A DNA stretch of 64,000 nucleotides from NCBI GenBank assembly GCA_017516765.1, contig JAFXBE010000007.1, positions 1 through 64,000 on the forward strand, written 5' to 3'. The position numbers and the translations under genes were made by a program. The notes under the pieces were generated by a model. It was not told where the DNA came from. It worked only from the letters and a program-made list of their open reading frames with translations, and did no database searches. Positions 42,980-51,942 of this stretch are shown in pieces. Source of the stretch: Clostridia bacterium (GTDB lineage Bacteria > Bacillota > Clostridia > Christensenellales > Aristaeellaceae). Within the stretch, counting starts at the first letter, position 1; each line of letters starts with the position of its first letter.

Positions 42980-44911
42980 ATGAACGTAACGCAGAAGATC
43001 CTTGCAGCCCATCTGGTATCCGGCGAGCTGAAGCGGGGAACGGAGATTTCCATCCGCATCGACCAGACCCTTACCCAGGACTCCACCGGCACCATGGCGT
43101 ACCTGCAGTTCGAGGCCATGGGCATTCCCCGTGTCCGCACGGAAAAGAGCATTGCCTATATCGACCATAACACCCTGCAGACCGGCTTTGAAAACGCTGA
43201 CGACCACAAGTACATCGCCACTGTTACCAAGAAGCACGGCGTGTACCTGTCCAAGCCCGGCAACGGCATCTGCCATCAGGTGCAGCTGGAGCGCATCGGC
43301 AAGCCCGGCAAGACCCTGCTGGGCAGCGACAGCCACACCCCCACCGGCGGCGCCCTGGGCATGATCGCCATCGGCGCCGGCGGTCTGGATGTTGCGGTTG
43401 CCATGGGCGGCGGCGCCTATTATCTCAGCTGCCCCGGCGTGGTCAACGTGCGCCTTACCGGCAGCCTGCAGCGGGGCGTTGCCGCCAAGGACGTGATCCT
43501 TGAGCTGCTGCGCCGCCTCAGCGTCAAGGGCGGCGTGGGCAAGGTGATGGAATACACCGGCCCCGGCGTTGCCACCCTGTCCATCCCCGAGCGCGCCACC
43601 ATCACCAACATGGGCGCAGAGCTGGGTGCCACCACCTCTGTTTTCCCCAGTGATGAGGTGACCCGTCAGTTCCTCAAGGCGCAGGGACGCGAAGAAGACT
43701 TCCAGCCCCTCACCGCCGACGAGGATGCCACCTACGACGAGACCGTGGAGATCAACCTTTCCGCGCTGGAACCCATGGTGGCGCTGCCCCATATGCCCGA
43801 TAATGTAAAGACCATCCGGGAAGCCGGTCAGATCAAGGTGGATCAGGTCTGCATCGGCTCCTGCACCAACTCCAGCTATCAGGATATGATGCGCGTTGCC
43901 GCCATCCTCAAGGGCAAGACCGTGCACCCCGATGTGTCGCTGGTCATCGCTCCCGGCAGCCGTCAGGTGCTGGCCATGCTCAGCGCAAACGGCGCTCTGC
44001 ATGATATGATCCAGGCCGGCGCCCGCATCACCGAGACCGCCTGCGGCTTCTGCATCGGCATGGGTCAGAGCCCCAGCACCAACGCCGTCAGCGTACGCAC
44101 CAACAACCGCAACTTCTTCGGCCGCAGCGGCACCAAGTCCGCCGGCATCTATCTGGTCAGCTGCGAGACCGCTGCCATGACCGCCCTTACCGGCTATCTG
44201 GCAGACCCCCGCCAGACCGATGCGGATCTGACCGTGGATATGCCCGACCTGTTCGACTACTGCGACAACCTGATCATCCCGCCCGCTTCCGCCGAGGAAG
44301 CCGCCGATGTGGAGGTCGTCCGCGGCCCCAACATCAAGCCCTTCCCCCAGGCCGATGCGCTGGCAGAGGATCTTTCCGGCGATGTGCTCCTCAAGATGGA
44401 GGACAACATCACCACCGACCACATCATGCCCAGCGATTCCAGCCTGCTGCCCTTCCGCAGCAACATTCCCAAGCTGAGCGAGCACTGCCTCGCCCCCGTG
44501 GATGCCACCTTCCCCGCCCGCGCCAAGCAGGCAGGCGGCGGCTTCCTGCTGGCGGGTCAGAACTACGGTCAGGGCTCCAGCCGCGAGCATGCCGCCCTGG
44601 TACCCCTGTACCTGAAGATCCGCGGCGTGCTGGCCAAGGGCTTTGCCCGCATCCATCAGGCCAACCTGATCAACAACGGCATCCTGCCTCTGGTGTTTGT
44701 CAACGAAGCCGATTACGACCGCTTCGACCAGCAGGATACCATCGCCCTGCCCGGTATCCGTAAGCTGGTGGAGAGCGGTGCCACCGAGATCCCGGTGGAG
44801 AACAAGACCAAGGGCTTCACCGCCACCATGAAGCTGGAGCTGACCGAACGCCAGCGCAAGATGATCCTCTTCGGCGGTCTCATCAACATGATCGCCGCAG
44901 AAGGTAAATAA
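42980..44911 (+). CDS. acn: Aconitate hydratase
   Basis: A 643-residue, single-chain aconitase of the compact clostridial type. The 4Fe-4S cysteines are in CIGSCTNSS and CGFCIGMGQ; DQTLTQDSTGTMAYLQFEAM and LLGSDSHTPTGGALG are conserved substrate-site blocks, and the C-terminal swivel domain carries NYGQGSSREHAALVP. The presence of both parts in one chain separates it from 3-isopropylmalate dehydratase (split subunits). GGAGG is 6 nt upstream. It is monocistronic; citrate synthase and isocitrate dehydrogenase are not nearby. The role is citrate/isocitrate isomerisation for glutamate synthesis in a partial TCA path. Confidence 0.94.
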   Translation: MNVTQKILAAHLVSGELKRGTEISIRIDQTLTQDSTGTMAYLQFEAMGIPRVRTEKSIAYIDHNTLQTGFENADDHKYIATVTKKHGVYLSKPGNGICHQVQLERIGKPGKTLLGSDSHTPTGGALGMIAIGAGGLDVAVAMGGGAYYLSCPGVVNVRLTGSLQRGVAAKDVILELLRRLSVKGGVGKVMEYTGPGVATLSIPERATITNMGAELGATTSVFPSDEVTRQFLKAQGREEDFQPLTADEDATYDETVEINLSALEPMVALPHMPDNVKTIREAGQIKVDQVCIGSCTNSSYQDMMRVAAILKGKTVHPDVSLVIAPGSRQVLAMLSANGALHDMIQAGARITETACGFCIGMGQSPSTNAVSVRTNNRNFFGRSGTKSAGIYLVSCETAAMTALTGYLADPRQTDADLTVDMPDLFDYCDNLIIPPASAEEAADVEVVRGPNIKPFPQADALAEDLSGDVLLKMEDNITTDHIMPSDSSLLPFRSNIPKLSEHCLAPVDATFPARAKQAGGGFLLAGQNYGQGSSREHAALVPLYLKIRGVLAKGFARIHQANLINNGILPLVFVNEADYDRFDQQDTIALPGIRKLVESGATEIPVENKTKGFTATMKLELTERQRKMILFGGLINMIAAEGK

Positions 44912-44924
44912 ACCGTAAACAATT

Positions 44925-44959
44925 CTTGGGGGAGGGCAGCATTTCTGCCCTCCCCCAAG
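44925..44959. terminator. Perfect 15-bp hairpin after aconitase
   Basis: CTTGGGGGAGGGCAG and its exact complement around a 5-nt loop, 14 nt after the stop. There is no U-tract, so it may protect the 3' end or need a factor. The remaining gap up to 45215 holds a -10-like TGCTATCAT near 45054 and the promoter below. Confidence 0.6.
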
Positions 44960-45106
44960 CTGCTTCTGCGCCTCATTCATCATTTTCTAATGTATTTTTC
45001 AGCGTCTGTATAGCTGCTTTCAAACCAAATCCCCTGCTTTTGGGGCGCGGATGTGCTATCATCATAGCTGTAAGGAGGCGAAGGATCCCGCCTCCCGGCA
45101 GAACCC

Positions 45107-45135
45107 TTTTCATGCAAGGGAAACTGTGGTATAAT
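45107..45135 (+). promoter_or_regulatory. Promoter of xpaC–telA
   Basis: TTTTCA at 45107-45112, 17-nt spacer, perfect TATAAT at 45130-45135 preceded by TGG (extended -10). Confidence 0.78.
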
Positions 45136-45214
45136 TTATGTTGGCAAACTGCCAGCCGCCAGCCCGGGCAAACCCCATGCTGTGCGAATTATCAGAAGGA
45201 GCAAGATCGGTAAC

Positions 45215-46264
45215 ATGAGCAACCAGAAGAAGCAGAAAAAGCAAAAGAAGGGTACGGGCGCAGGCATCATTGCGTTCGGCGCAGTGTACGCATTGCTTTC
45301 CGCCATCTTTCAACCCCATTCTCTGCTTGGGTACCTGCTTACGGCAGCTTTCAGCTTTTTCGGCAGTTCCATCGTGCGCATTATGGCGCAGGGTTTGGAT
45401 CTGACCACCCATAACAAAGAGCCCGAAAGCCTCAAGAAGGTGCAGACAGATACCGGCAACCCCGAGGTGGACGAACTGCTCAACCGCGGCCGGGAGATGA
45501 TCAAGGAGATCCGCCGTGAAAACGACCTCATCCCCGACGAATCCCTCTCCGCCAAGCTGGACGAGCTGGAAAACTACTGCGCAGAAATTTTCCGCGCCGT
45601 GTACAAAAAGCCCGCCAAGGCTCCCCAGATCCGCAAGTTCATGGAGTATTACCTGCCCACCACTCTCAAGATGGTCAAGAGCTACCGCCAGCTTGGCGAA
45701 CGCGATGCCAAGAGCGAAGAAAACCGCAGGGCCCGCCGCCGTATCGACGATGCGCTGGGCGTGGTCAACGATGGCTGCCGCCATATGCTGGATCAGCTCT
45801 ACCGGGATGATATGCTGGATCTGAGCACCGATATCGATGTGCTGGAGCAGATGCTCAAGCGCGACGGTCTTACCGAGGGCGATCTGCGCAAGGCTGCCCG
45901 TCAGGCAAAGGAAGCCGCCCAGCTGGACAGCCAGCTTGACGAGGTGCGCCGCCAGATCCATACCGTGCAGCAGACCGCGCAGACAGCCCCCGTGCAGCCC
46001 GCACAGGTGCAGACGGCGCAGCCCGCATGGTATGCCGTACCCCAGACCACCCCGGTGCAGCAGCCCCAGGCACAGACCATTCCCCCCCAGCAGCCCATCG
46101 TCGCCCCGGTAATGAACCAGAGCGGCGTGCAGCAGCAGGTGGATTACGCCAAGCTGCAGTCCCAGCAGCATTTCCCCCAGGCGCCCACCCTCAGCGGCGG
46201 TATGTATCCCCCGGCATGGGGCGATCAGGCACAGGCTGTGCAGCAGGCTCCCAAGGATCAGTAA
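45215..46264 (+). CDS. XpaC-like 5-bromo-4-chloroindolyl phosphate hydrolysis family protein
   Basis: A 349-residue membrane protein: a Lys-rich N terminus, two hydrophobic segments (about 13-55), then a helical domain (about 60-260) with LDELENYCAEIFRAVYKKPAKAPQIRKFMEYYLPTTLKMVKSYRQL, the XpaC/'halogen hydrolase' signature, and a Gln/Pro-rich disordered tail. The biochemical role of this family is not established. It precedes a TelA gene by 42 nt, as in Bacillus (xpaC–yaaN). The ATG has AAGGAG 13 nt upstream. Confidence 0.88.
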   Translation: MSNQKKQKKQKKGTGAGIIAFGAVYALLSAIFQPHSLLGYLLTAAFSFFGSSIVRIMAQGLDLTTHNKEPESLKKVQTDTGNPEVDELLNRGREMIKEIRRENDLIPDESLSAKLDELENYCAEIFRAVYKKPAKAPQIRKFMEYYLPTTLKMVKSYRQLGERDAKSEENRRARRRIDDALGVVNDGCRHMLDQLYRDDMLDLSTDIDVLEQMLKRDGLTEGDLRKAARQAKEAAQLDSQLDEVRRQIHTVQQTAQTAPVQPAQVQTAQPAWYAVPQTTPVQQPQAQTIPPQQPIVAPVMNQSGVQQQVDYAKLQSQQHFPQAPTLSGGMYPPAWGDQAQAVQQAPKDQ

Positions 46265-46306
46265 AACACCGACGATACCACCCATTGCACGAGGAGGAGA
46301 AAACAC

Positions 46307-47566
46307 ATGACGGAATTCAATCCCAATCCCAACCCCACCCCCGAGACCCAGCAGGCTTTTGCCACCGCTCCCGTGCTCACGCTGCAGCCCACCACGGCTA
46401 CCAGCGGTCAGCAGGTGCTGGATGAGGCCAACGCCGCGCTGGAAAGCGCCATGAATGCCGCACCCCGCGCCGAAGCCGAGGCCGCTGCTGCTGCCCAGGC
46501 TGCCGCCGAGGCTGTGGAAGCCGTCCGTGCTACCGATATGGCGATGCTTACCGAAGAAGACCGCCGCAACATTCAGGAATTTGTCAAGAAGATCGATGTG
46601 AACAACACCGACCATGTGCTGCTCTACGGCGCCGACGCCCAGAAGAAGATCGCCGATTTCAGCGAAAGCGCACTGGCGACCGTCCGCACCAACGACACCG
46701 GCGAGGTGGGCAACATGCTGGTCAATCTGGTCAATGAGATCAAGGGCTTCGGCTCCGCAGCCGAAAAGCCCTCCGGTCTGGCCGGTCTGTTCTGGAACGC
46801 CAAGAAGGCCATTGCCGATATGCAGACCAAGTACAACAAGGTAGACGCCAACGTGGATGTGATCGCCACCCAGCTGGAAAGCCATCAGGTGCAGCTGCTC
46901 AAGGACGTGAGCATGTTCAATCACCTCTACGATATGAACACCCAGTACTTCAAGGAGCTTACCATGTACATCATCGCCGGCGAACAGAAGCTGGCAGAGG
47001 TTCGTGCAGGCGAGCTTGCCGCCCTGCGCGCCGCCGCCGAGAAGAGCGGCGATGCTATGGATGCCCAGCGCGCCAACGATCTGGCCGCCAACTGCGACCG
47101 TTTTGAAAAGAAGCTCCACGACCTGAAGCTGACCCGCCAGGTCGCGCTGCAGATGGCTCCTCAGATCCGTCTGCTCCAGAATAACGACAGCCTGCTGGTG
47201 GAGCGTATCCAGTCCACCCTCAGCAATACCCTGCCCCTGTGGAAGAGCCAGATCCTCATCGCTCTGGGCATGCACCGCAGCCAGGAAGCCCTCAAGGCCC
47301 AGTCTGCCGTTACCGATATGACCAACGATCTGCTGCGCAAGAACGCCGAAGCCCTCAAGGTCGGCACCATCGAGACCGCCCGCGAGGCCGAGCGCGGCAT
47401 CATCGATCTGGAGACCCTCAAGCAGACCAACCAGAGCCTGATGGATACCCTCAACGAGGTCATGCGCATTCAGGAGGAAGGCCGCACCAAGCGCATTGCC
47501 GCCGAGCAGGAGCTGGCGACCATGGAAGTAAGCCTCAAGAAGAAGCTGCTGGAAGTGCATACCTGA
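46307..47566 (+). CDS. Toxic anion resistance (TelA/YaaN) family protein
   Basis: A 419-residue, largely alpha-helical protein. After a Pro/Thr/Ala-rich N terminus of about 75 residues it matches TelA along its length: FVKKIDVNNTDHVLLYGADAQKKIADFS, DVSMFNHLYDMNTQYFKELTMYIIAGEQKL and TLPLWKSQILIALGMHRSQEAL. TelA proteins were linked to tellurite resistance and also to cell-envelope stress; function here is inferred. It follows the XpaC-like gene, and the pair probably works together. GAGGAGG is upstream of the ATG. Confidence 0.92.
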   Translation: MTEFNPNPNPTPETQQAFATAPVLTLQPTTATSGQQVLDEANAALESAMNAAPRAEAEAAAAAQAAAEAVEAVRATDMAMLTEEDRRNIQEFVKKIDVNNTDHVLLYGADAQKKIADFSESALATVRTNDTGEVGNMLVNLVNEIKGFGSAAEKPSGLAGLFWNAKKAIADMQTKYNKVDANVDVIATQLESHQVQLLKDVSMFNHLYDMNTQYFKELTMYIIAGEQKLAEVRAGELAALRAAAEKSGDAMDAQRANDLAANCDRFEKKLHDLKLTRQVALQMAPQIRLLQNNDSLLVERIQSTLSNTLPLWKSQILIALGMHRSQEALKAQSAVTDMTNDLLRKNAEALKVGTIETAREAERGIIDLETLKQTNQSLMDTLNEVMRIQEEGRTKRIAAEQELATMEVSLKKKLLEVHT

Positions 47567-47591
47567 TCCTTCACCGATCAGCCATTTACCG

Positions 47592-47620
47592 TCGCCCCGG
47601 CACACAGCGTGCCGGGGCGA
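47592..47620. terminator. 12-bp hairpin after telA
   Basis: TCGCCCCGGCAC, loop ACAGC, GTGCCGGGGCGA, followed by TG and an A-tract. No plus-strand U-tract; a similar CCCCGGTAC...GTGCCGGGG hairpin occurs near 63606-63630. Confidence 0.5.
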
Positions 47621-47662
47621 TGAAAAAAAGAACCCATCGCATTGCAAAGGAAAGGAACTACC

Positions 47663-48205
47663 ATGAAAAAGAGCTTACCCATCAGCGTTTGCATCCTTAT
47701 TTCTCTGGCATTGGTTGTCTTTGGTCTGTGCTTTGGCACAGTCAGGGGATACAATGCGGACCGGGAGCAGGTCACTGCCCTGCTGGGCGGGGATAACGGT
47801 CTTATGGATGTGCTGAGCTTCCGGGGTGCAGACGGGCATAACCTGTGCGTTGTGGCGCGCCGCCACCTGACCGCCAGCCCCGAAGTGGACGAGCTGAGCC
47901 GGATCGCCACGATCCTGACCGACGATACCCAGCCGCTTTCCGAAAAGAAGCTGGAGAACGATTGTCTGGATGCTGCCGTGCTGGCGGTAAAGGCAGAGCT
48001 GGGCGGCAGTGAATCCTACCTGCAGAGCCAGCGCGACCAGAAGTACGTGGCTATGCTGGAGGGCGATCTGAAGAACCTGTCCGCAGCCGATAAGGGCAGC
48101 CTGTACAATCAGGCGGCGCAGCAGTTCAACGAGAAGCTCAACGCCCCTGTTTCCGGTTGGATCGCGGGTCTGCTGGGCGTTAAGCCCTGCGAGCTGTACC
48201 AGTGA
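47663..48205 (+). CDS. LemA-like membrane protein
   Basis: A 180-residue protein with one N-terminal membrane helix (about 7-27). The C-terminal half fits the LemA fold: LEGDLKNLSAADKGSLYNQAAQQFNEKLNAPVSGWIAGLLGVKP corresponds to the YN-A---YN-----P--LIAG-FG--P end of LemA proteins, though the N-terminal half is divergent. It is followed at once by a TPM-domain gene; LemA–TPM pairs are common and their role is unknown. AAAGGAA precedes the ATG. Confidence 0.72.
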   Translation: MKKSLPISVCILISLALVVFGLCFGTVRGYNADREQVTALLGGDNGLMDVLSFRGADGHNLCVVARRHLTASPEVDELSRIATILTDDTQPLSEKKLENDCLDAAVLAVKAELGGSESYLQSQRDQKYVAMLEGDLKNLSAADKGSLYNQAAQQFNEKLNAPVSGWIAGLLGVKPCELYQ

Positions 48206-48240
48206 GGTGCACGGTTGTGATGCGTGCAAAAGGAGTAAAC

Positions 48241-49137
48241 ATGAAAAAGTGGATCTGTGGTATTCTTTCCCTGATGCTTGTGCTTTGCAGCACCGCTGCG
48301 CTGGCTGCCGCCCGCATGCCCCAGAGCCGCGGCGTGCTGACCGACGATGCCGATGTGCTCAGCGCCGCCGTAAGCGCAGCCATTACCGAGTATGCCGGCG
48401 ATGTGGAGAACGAGGTGGATGTGAACCTGCATGTAGCCATCGTTCACTTCTTCGATGGTCTGGACGCCCAGACTTTTGCCAACCGCCTCTTTGAAAAGTG
48501 GGAGCTGGGCAAGGAAGACCTGCTGCTGGTCTGCGCCGCCGGTGAAGACAGCTTCGCCACTGCGCTGGGCAGCGAGGTAGAAAAAGAGCTGGGTAAGCAG
48601 AATGTAGACAATCTGCTCTACACCTCCTCCGAGTTTTCTGCCCATATCGCCCGGCAGGAGTACGATCTGGCGTTCGCCAAGTATTTTGCAGCCTTCAACG
48701 AGCTGATCAACAAGCGTTTCGACAGCAGCGTGACCCTGCCCAAGACCCTTGCCTCCGTCGGGTCCTATAACGGCGGGGCTGTGCAGGAGTACCAGAGCCA
48801 GCCTTCCGGTCTGGGCGGTCTGTGGAACCAGATCACCTCCGGAGTGGCGGGCGAGCGGGAAGACACGGTCTATATGCCCAGCCTGTGGACGCAGACCGTG
48901 CAGGGCGTGGTGGATAACAGCGCAGACTATACCCACTACACCGAACAGGACAGCTCCAACGGCATCGGCGTTGGCGGCTGGATCATCCTCATCATTCTGA
49001 TCCTGATCATCTTCAGCCAGAGCCATCCTGTGCGCAAGGCAAAGCGCAGCTACCGCAAGAGCGGCGGCAGCAAGCCTCTTGGCTGGATCGGCGCACTGAT
49101 CGGGCTGAGCGTGCTGTCCAAGCTGTTCCGCAAGTAA
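48241..49137 (+). CDS. TPM domain protein (YgcG-like)
   Basis: A 298-residue exported membrane protein: a signal peptide (cut near ALAAA), a TPM domain (about 28-150; GVLTDDADVLSAAVSAAITEYAGDVENE, then LLVCAAGEDSFATALGSEVEKEL), and a C-terminal membrane helix (IILIILILIIF) with a basic tail. TPM domains were tied to PSII repair in plants and are of unknown function in Firmicutes. AAAGGAG lies 5 nt before the ATG. It probably forms one functional unit with the LemA-like protein 35 nt upstream. Confidence 0.85.
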   Translation: MKKWICGILSLMLVLCSTAALAAARMPQSRGVLTDDADVLSAAVSAAITEYAGDVENEVDVNLHVAIVHFFDGLDAQTFANRLFEKWELGKEDLLLVCAAGEDSFATALGSEVEKELGKQNVDNLLYTSSEFSAHIARQEYDLAFAKYFAAFNELINKRFDSSVTLPKTLASVGSYNGGAVQEYQSQPSGLGGLWNQITSGVAGEREDTVYMPSLWTQTVQGVVDNSADYTHYTEQDSSNGIGVGGWIILIILILIIFSQSHPVRKAKRSYRKSGGSKPLGWIGALIGLSVLSKLFRK

Positions 49138-49162
49138 TCCATACGAATGGGAAGGATCCTTC

Positions 49163-49885
49163 ATGAGATACTGGAAAGGGTTCAGGGACGGCATCCCCAT
49201 TGCACTGGGGTATCTGTCGGTATCCTTTGCCTTTGGGATACAGGCTGTTTCGCTGGGGCTCACCCCCCTGCAGGCGGTGCTGATCTCTTTGCTCAATGTT
49301 ACCAGCGCAGGGCAGCTGGCCGGTCTTCAGCTGATGACCGTGGGCGCAGGGCTGCCCGAGATGGCGCTTACCCAGCTGACCATCAACCTGCGCTATGCGC
49401 TCATGAGCATCAGCCTCAGCCAGAAGCTGGATGAGAGCATGACCACGCCCCACCGGCTGCTCCTCTCCTTTGCCAACACCGACGAGGTGTTCGCTGTGGC
49501 CTCCAGCCAGAAGGGCAAGGTGGGCAGGGCGTACCTCTACGGGCTCACCAACGGCCCGGTGGCGGGCTGGGTGCTGGGCACCGCGCTGGGTGCGCTGGCG
49601 GGCGGTCTGTTGCCTGCTTCCGTTACAAATGCGCTGGGCATCGCCATTTACGGCATGTTCATCGCCATCGTGCTGCCTCCCGCAAGAGCCATGCGGGAGG
49701 TGCGTGTCGTTGTGCTGATCTCGGTGGTCATGAGCTGCATGATCACCTTCCTGCCGTTCCTGAGCTTCATTTCGGACGGCTTCCGCATCATCATCTGCGC
49801 GGTGGTCGCCTCTGCGCTGGGCGCATGGCTGCTGCCCCCGCCCCTGCCCGATGAGGGCAGCGACGAAAAGGAGGCGCTGGACTGA
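49163..49885 (+). CDS. azlC: AzlC family branched-chain amino acid exporter subunit
   Basis: A 240-residue protein with several membrane helices. The AzlC start RDGIPIALGYLSVSFAFGIQA and TINLRYALMSISLSQ are characteristic. Together with the small AzlD subunit it exports branched-chain amino acids or analogues such as 4-azaleucine. GGGAAGGA lies just upstream of the ATG. Its stop overlaps the azlD start by one base (TGATG). Confidence 0.95.
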   Translation: MRYWKGFRDGIPIALGYLSVSFAFGIQAVSLGLTPLQAVLISLLNVTSAGQLAGLQLMTVGAGLPEMALTQLTINLRYALMSISLSQKLDESMTTPHRLLLSFANTDEVFAVASSQKGKVGRAYLYGLTNGPVAGWVLGTALGALAGGLLPASVTNALGIAIYGMFIAIVLPPARAMREVRVVVLISVVMSCMITFLPFLSFISDGFRIIICAVVASALGAWLLPPPLPDEGSDEKEALD

Positions 49886-50196
49886 TGGAGTGGAGCAAAT
49901 TCTGGTTGTATGTGCTGGTCATGGCAGGTGTCACCTACCTGATCCGCATGCTGCCGCTGGCAGCGATCCGGGGCAAGGTGAAGAGCCGGTTCGTACAGGC
50001 GTTCCTTTACTATGTGCCCTATGCGGTGCTGGGAGCCATGACCATCCCTGCGGTGTTTTCCTCCACCGGCAGCCTGCCGGGGGCGATTGCAGGCGTGGTC
50101 GCCGCCGCCGTGCTGGGCTGGATGGGCAAGGGATTGCTTACCGTCGCAGCTGCCGCATGCGTTGCAGCCTATGTGGCAGCAATGTTTCTGCACTGA
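49885..50196 (+). CDS. azlD: AzlD family branched-chain amino acid exporter subunit
   Basis: A 103-residue protein with four hydrophobic segments, the small partner of AzlC. The VTYLIRMLPLAAIRGKVKSRFVQAFLYYVPYAVLGAMTIPAVF block is typical of AzlD. Translation is coupled to azlC through the TGATG overlap. Confidence 0.94.
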   Translation: MEWSKFWLYVLVMAGVTYLIRMLPLAAIRGKVKSRFVQAFLYYVPYAVLGAMTIPAVFSSTGSLPGAIAGVVAAAVLGWMGKGLLTVAAAACVAAYVAAMFLH

Positions 50197-50220
50197 TTGC
50201 AAAAAACCTGTACAAACCTA

Positions 50221-50249
50221 TTGCAATTTGTTCCTTGTCGTGATACAAT
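50221..50249 (+). promoter_or_regulatory. Promoter of rpsT
   Basis: TTGCAA at 50221-50226, 17-nt spacer, TACAAT at 50244-50249. Confidence 0.82.
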
Positions 50250-50288
50250 GAACCTTGCGACTGGATAAATAACTTAGGAGGTGAAAGC

Positions 50289-50549
50289 ATGCCCAATATC
50301 AAGTCTGCTATGAAGCGCGTGAAGGTGAGCGAGAAGAAGAATCTTCGCAACCGTATCGTGAAGTCGAAGGTGAAGACCGCCGTCAAGAAGTTTGAATCGG
50401 AGGTCGCTGTGAACGCTGCCAACGCTGGCGCTCAGTACAGCGCTACCACCTCCGCTATCGATAAAGCCGTCATCAAGGGCATCATGCACAAGAATGCGGC
50501 CAACCGCAAGAAGGCCCGCCTGGCCAAGAAGCTGGCTGCTGCCCAGTAA
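50289..50549 (+). CDS. rpsT: 30S ribosomal protein S20
   Basis: S20 (86 aa) is a basic, all-helical primary binder of 16S rRNA. MPNIKSAMKRVKVSEKKNLRNRIVKSKVKT and the C-terminal GIMHKNAANRKKARLAKKL are diagnostic. AGGAGGTG lies 7 nt before the ATG. It is monocistronic with a strong promoter and terminator, as is usual for rpsT. Confidence 0.98.
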   Translation: MPNIKSAMKRVKVSEKKNLRNRIVKSKVKTAVKKFESEVAVNAANAGAQYSATTSAIDKAVIKGIMHKNAANRKKARLAKKLAAAQ

Positions 50550-50575
50550 GCTGACGCGTTTCATGCATGAAAAGC

Positions 50576-50604
50576 AAAACGGAAGGTTCATCCTTCCGTT
50601 TTTT
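50576..50604 (+). terminator. Terminator of rpsT
   Basis: AAAACGGAAGG, loop TTCAT, CCTTCCGTTTT and further T residues, 27 nt after the stop. Confidence 0.93.
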
Positions 50605-50623
50605 GCATTGGAGGAAAAAGATC

Positions 50624-51856
50624 ATGTCCCTGCAAGAAATCACCCCCCGCATCTGGATGCTGCCCGGCGACAGCTATACCGACCGCCCCAACCTCTACTA
50701 CATTCTGGGTGACGAGTGCAGTCTGGCGGTGGATGCGGGCGCATCGCCCGCCCATGTAAAGGACTTTTACCGCGCTGTTGAGCAGAAGGGCTTCCCGCTG
50801 CCCGGGATCACGGTGATCACCCACTGGCACTGGGATCATACCTTCGGTCTGTGCGCCGTCGAAGGGGAGACCCTTGCCAGCGAAGCTGCCTGCGCCCAAC
50901 TGCAGGCTGTGCAGCGCTGGGCGTGGGATCGTCCCGCCATGCACCGGAGAGAGCTGACGGGGCAGGATATCGCCTTTTGCAATATGTGCATCATGCGGGA
51001 ATACGGCGCGGATCTTTCGAAAATTCAGGTGGCGATGCCCCAACGGGCTGTCACCCGCCCCGAAACGCTGGATCTGGGCGGCATTACCGCCCACCTGCTG
51101 CCCGTGCCCTCCCCCCACAGCGAGGATCAGCTTTCGGTATACATCCCGGAGGAAAAGACCCTGCTGGTAGGCGACGGCAACTGCAAGGATGTGTACGGGC
51201 ATCAAGGTATGTACGAGGAAGAAAGCCTGCAGCGGTGGATCGCCTTTCTGGAGGGCATCGACCATGTGCATCATCTGGAAGGGCACGGCGATCCGCTGAC
51301 CGGGGAAGAAAACCTGGAGGATCTGTACACGGAGCTGGCGGAGTGCCGCCGCTATGCCGCCCAGCGCGCATTGGTGCGGGAATACAAGGGCAGTTATGTG
51401 CAGAAGATGCGCAAGTATGTGGGGCATGCCCCCTTGCTGATGACCGGCTGCGCCGTGCTGCTGGAGAACGAAAAGGGCGAGCTGCTGTTGCAGAAACGCC
51501 GGGATAACGGCTGCTGGTCGCCCCCCGGCGGTGCCGTGGAAATGGGGGAGACCGCCGAAAACGCCGCCCGCCGGGAGGTATGGGAGGAAACCGGCGTGGT
51601 GCCCGGTACGCTGGAGCTGGCAGGGGTATACACTGGCGAGGATCGTTTCTTCTACTATCCCAACGGGGATGTGTGCTGCTATACCCAGCTGGTATTCCGC
51701 TGCCGGGATTATGTGGGTCAGCCCATGCAGAACACCGATGAGGCGCTGGAGCACCGCTTCTTTGCCCCAGATGCTTTGCCCGACGATCTGAACCCCTGCG
51801 ATGCCGAAAACATCCGGGACTGGGCAAAGGGCACATCCGGTATCGTCTGCCGTTGA
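50624..51856 (+). CDS. MBL-fold hydrolase fused to Nudix hydrolase
   Basis: A 410-residue fusion. Residues about 5-250 are a metallo-beta-lactamase fold with HWHWDH at 67-72 (metal site), DAGASP and LVGDGNCKDVYG and HHLEGHGDP as further ligand loops. Residues about 270-400 are a Nudix domain whose box (302-325, GGAVEMGETAENAARREVWE then ETGV) is complete. GGAGG lies 9 nt upstream of the ATG. The combination suggests sequential hydrolysis of one substrate or damage control of nucleotide-type metabolites; the substrate is unknown. It is transcribed after the rpsT terminator, so an own weak promoter or readthrough is needed. Confidence 0.9.
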   Translation: MSLQEITPRIWMLPGDSYTDRPNLYYILGDECSLAVDAGASPAHVKDFYRAVEQKGFPLPGITVITHWHWDHTFGLCAVEGETLASEAACAQLQAVQRWAWDRPAMHRRELTGQDIAFCNMCIMREYGADLSKIQVAMPQRAVTRPETLDLGGITAHLLPVPSPHSEDQLSVYIPEEKTLLVGDGNCKDVYGHQGMYEEESLQRWIAFLEGIDHVHHLEGHGDPLTGEENLEDLYTELAECRRYAAQRALVREYKGSYVQKMRKYVGHAPLLMTGCAVLLENEKGELLLQKRRDNGCWSPPGGAVEMGETAENAARREVWEETGVVPGTLELAGVYTGEDRFFYYPNGDVCCYTQLVFRCRDYVGQPMQNTDEALEHRFFAPDALPDDLNPCDAENIRDWAKGTSGIVCR

Positions 51857-51942
51857 TCGGCGTCTGCCCATGCAGGAAATAATGCCGAAAGCATCGAAAG
51901 ATACAGGTGGAAAAGTATTCATGCATTACAGGAGGGAATCCC

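Noticed and set aside
42980..44911. 3-isopropylmalate dehydratase (LeuC)
   Set aside because: The protein is a single chain with a fused C-terminal swivel domain; LeuC and LeuD are separate and much shorter.
44925..44959. Intrinsic terminator in the strict sense
   Set aside because: The stem is perfect but no U-tract follows; recorded with reduced confidence.
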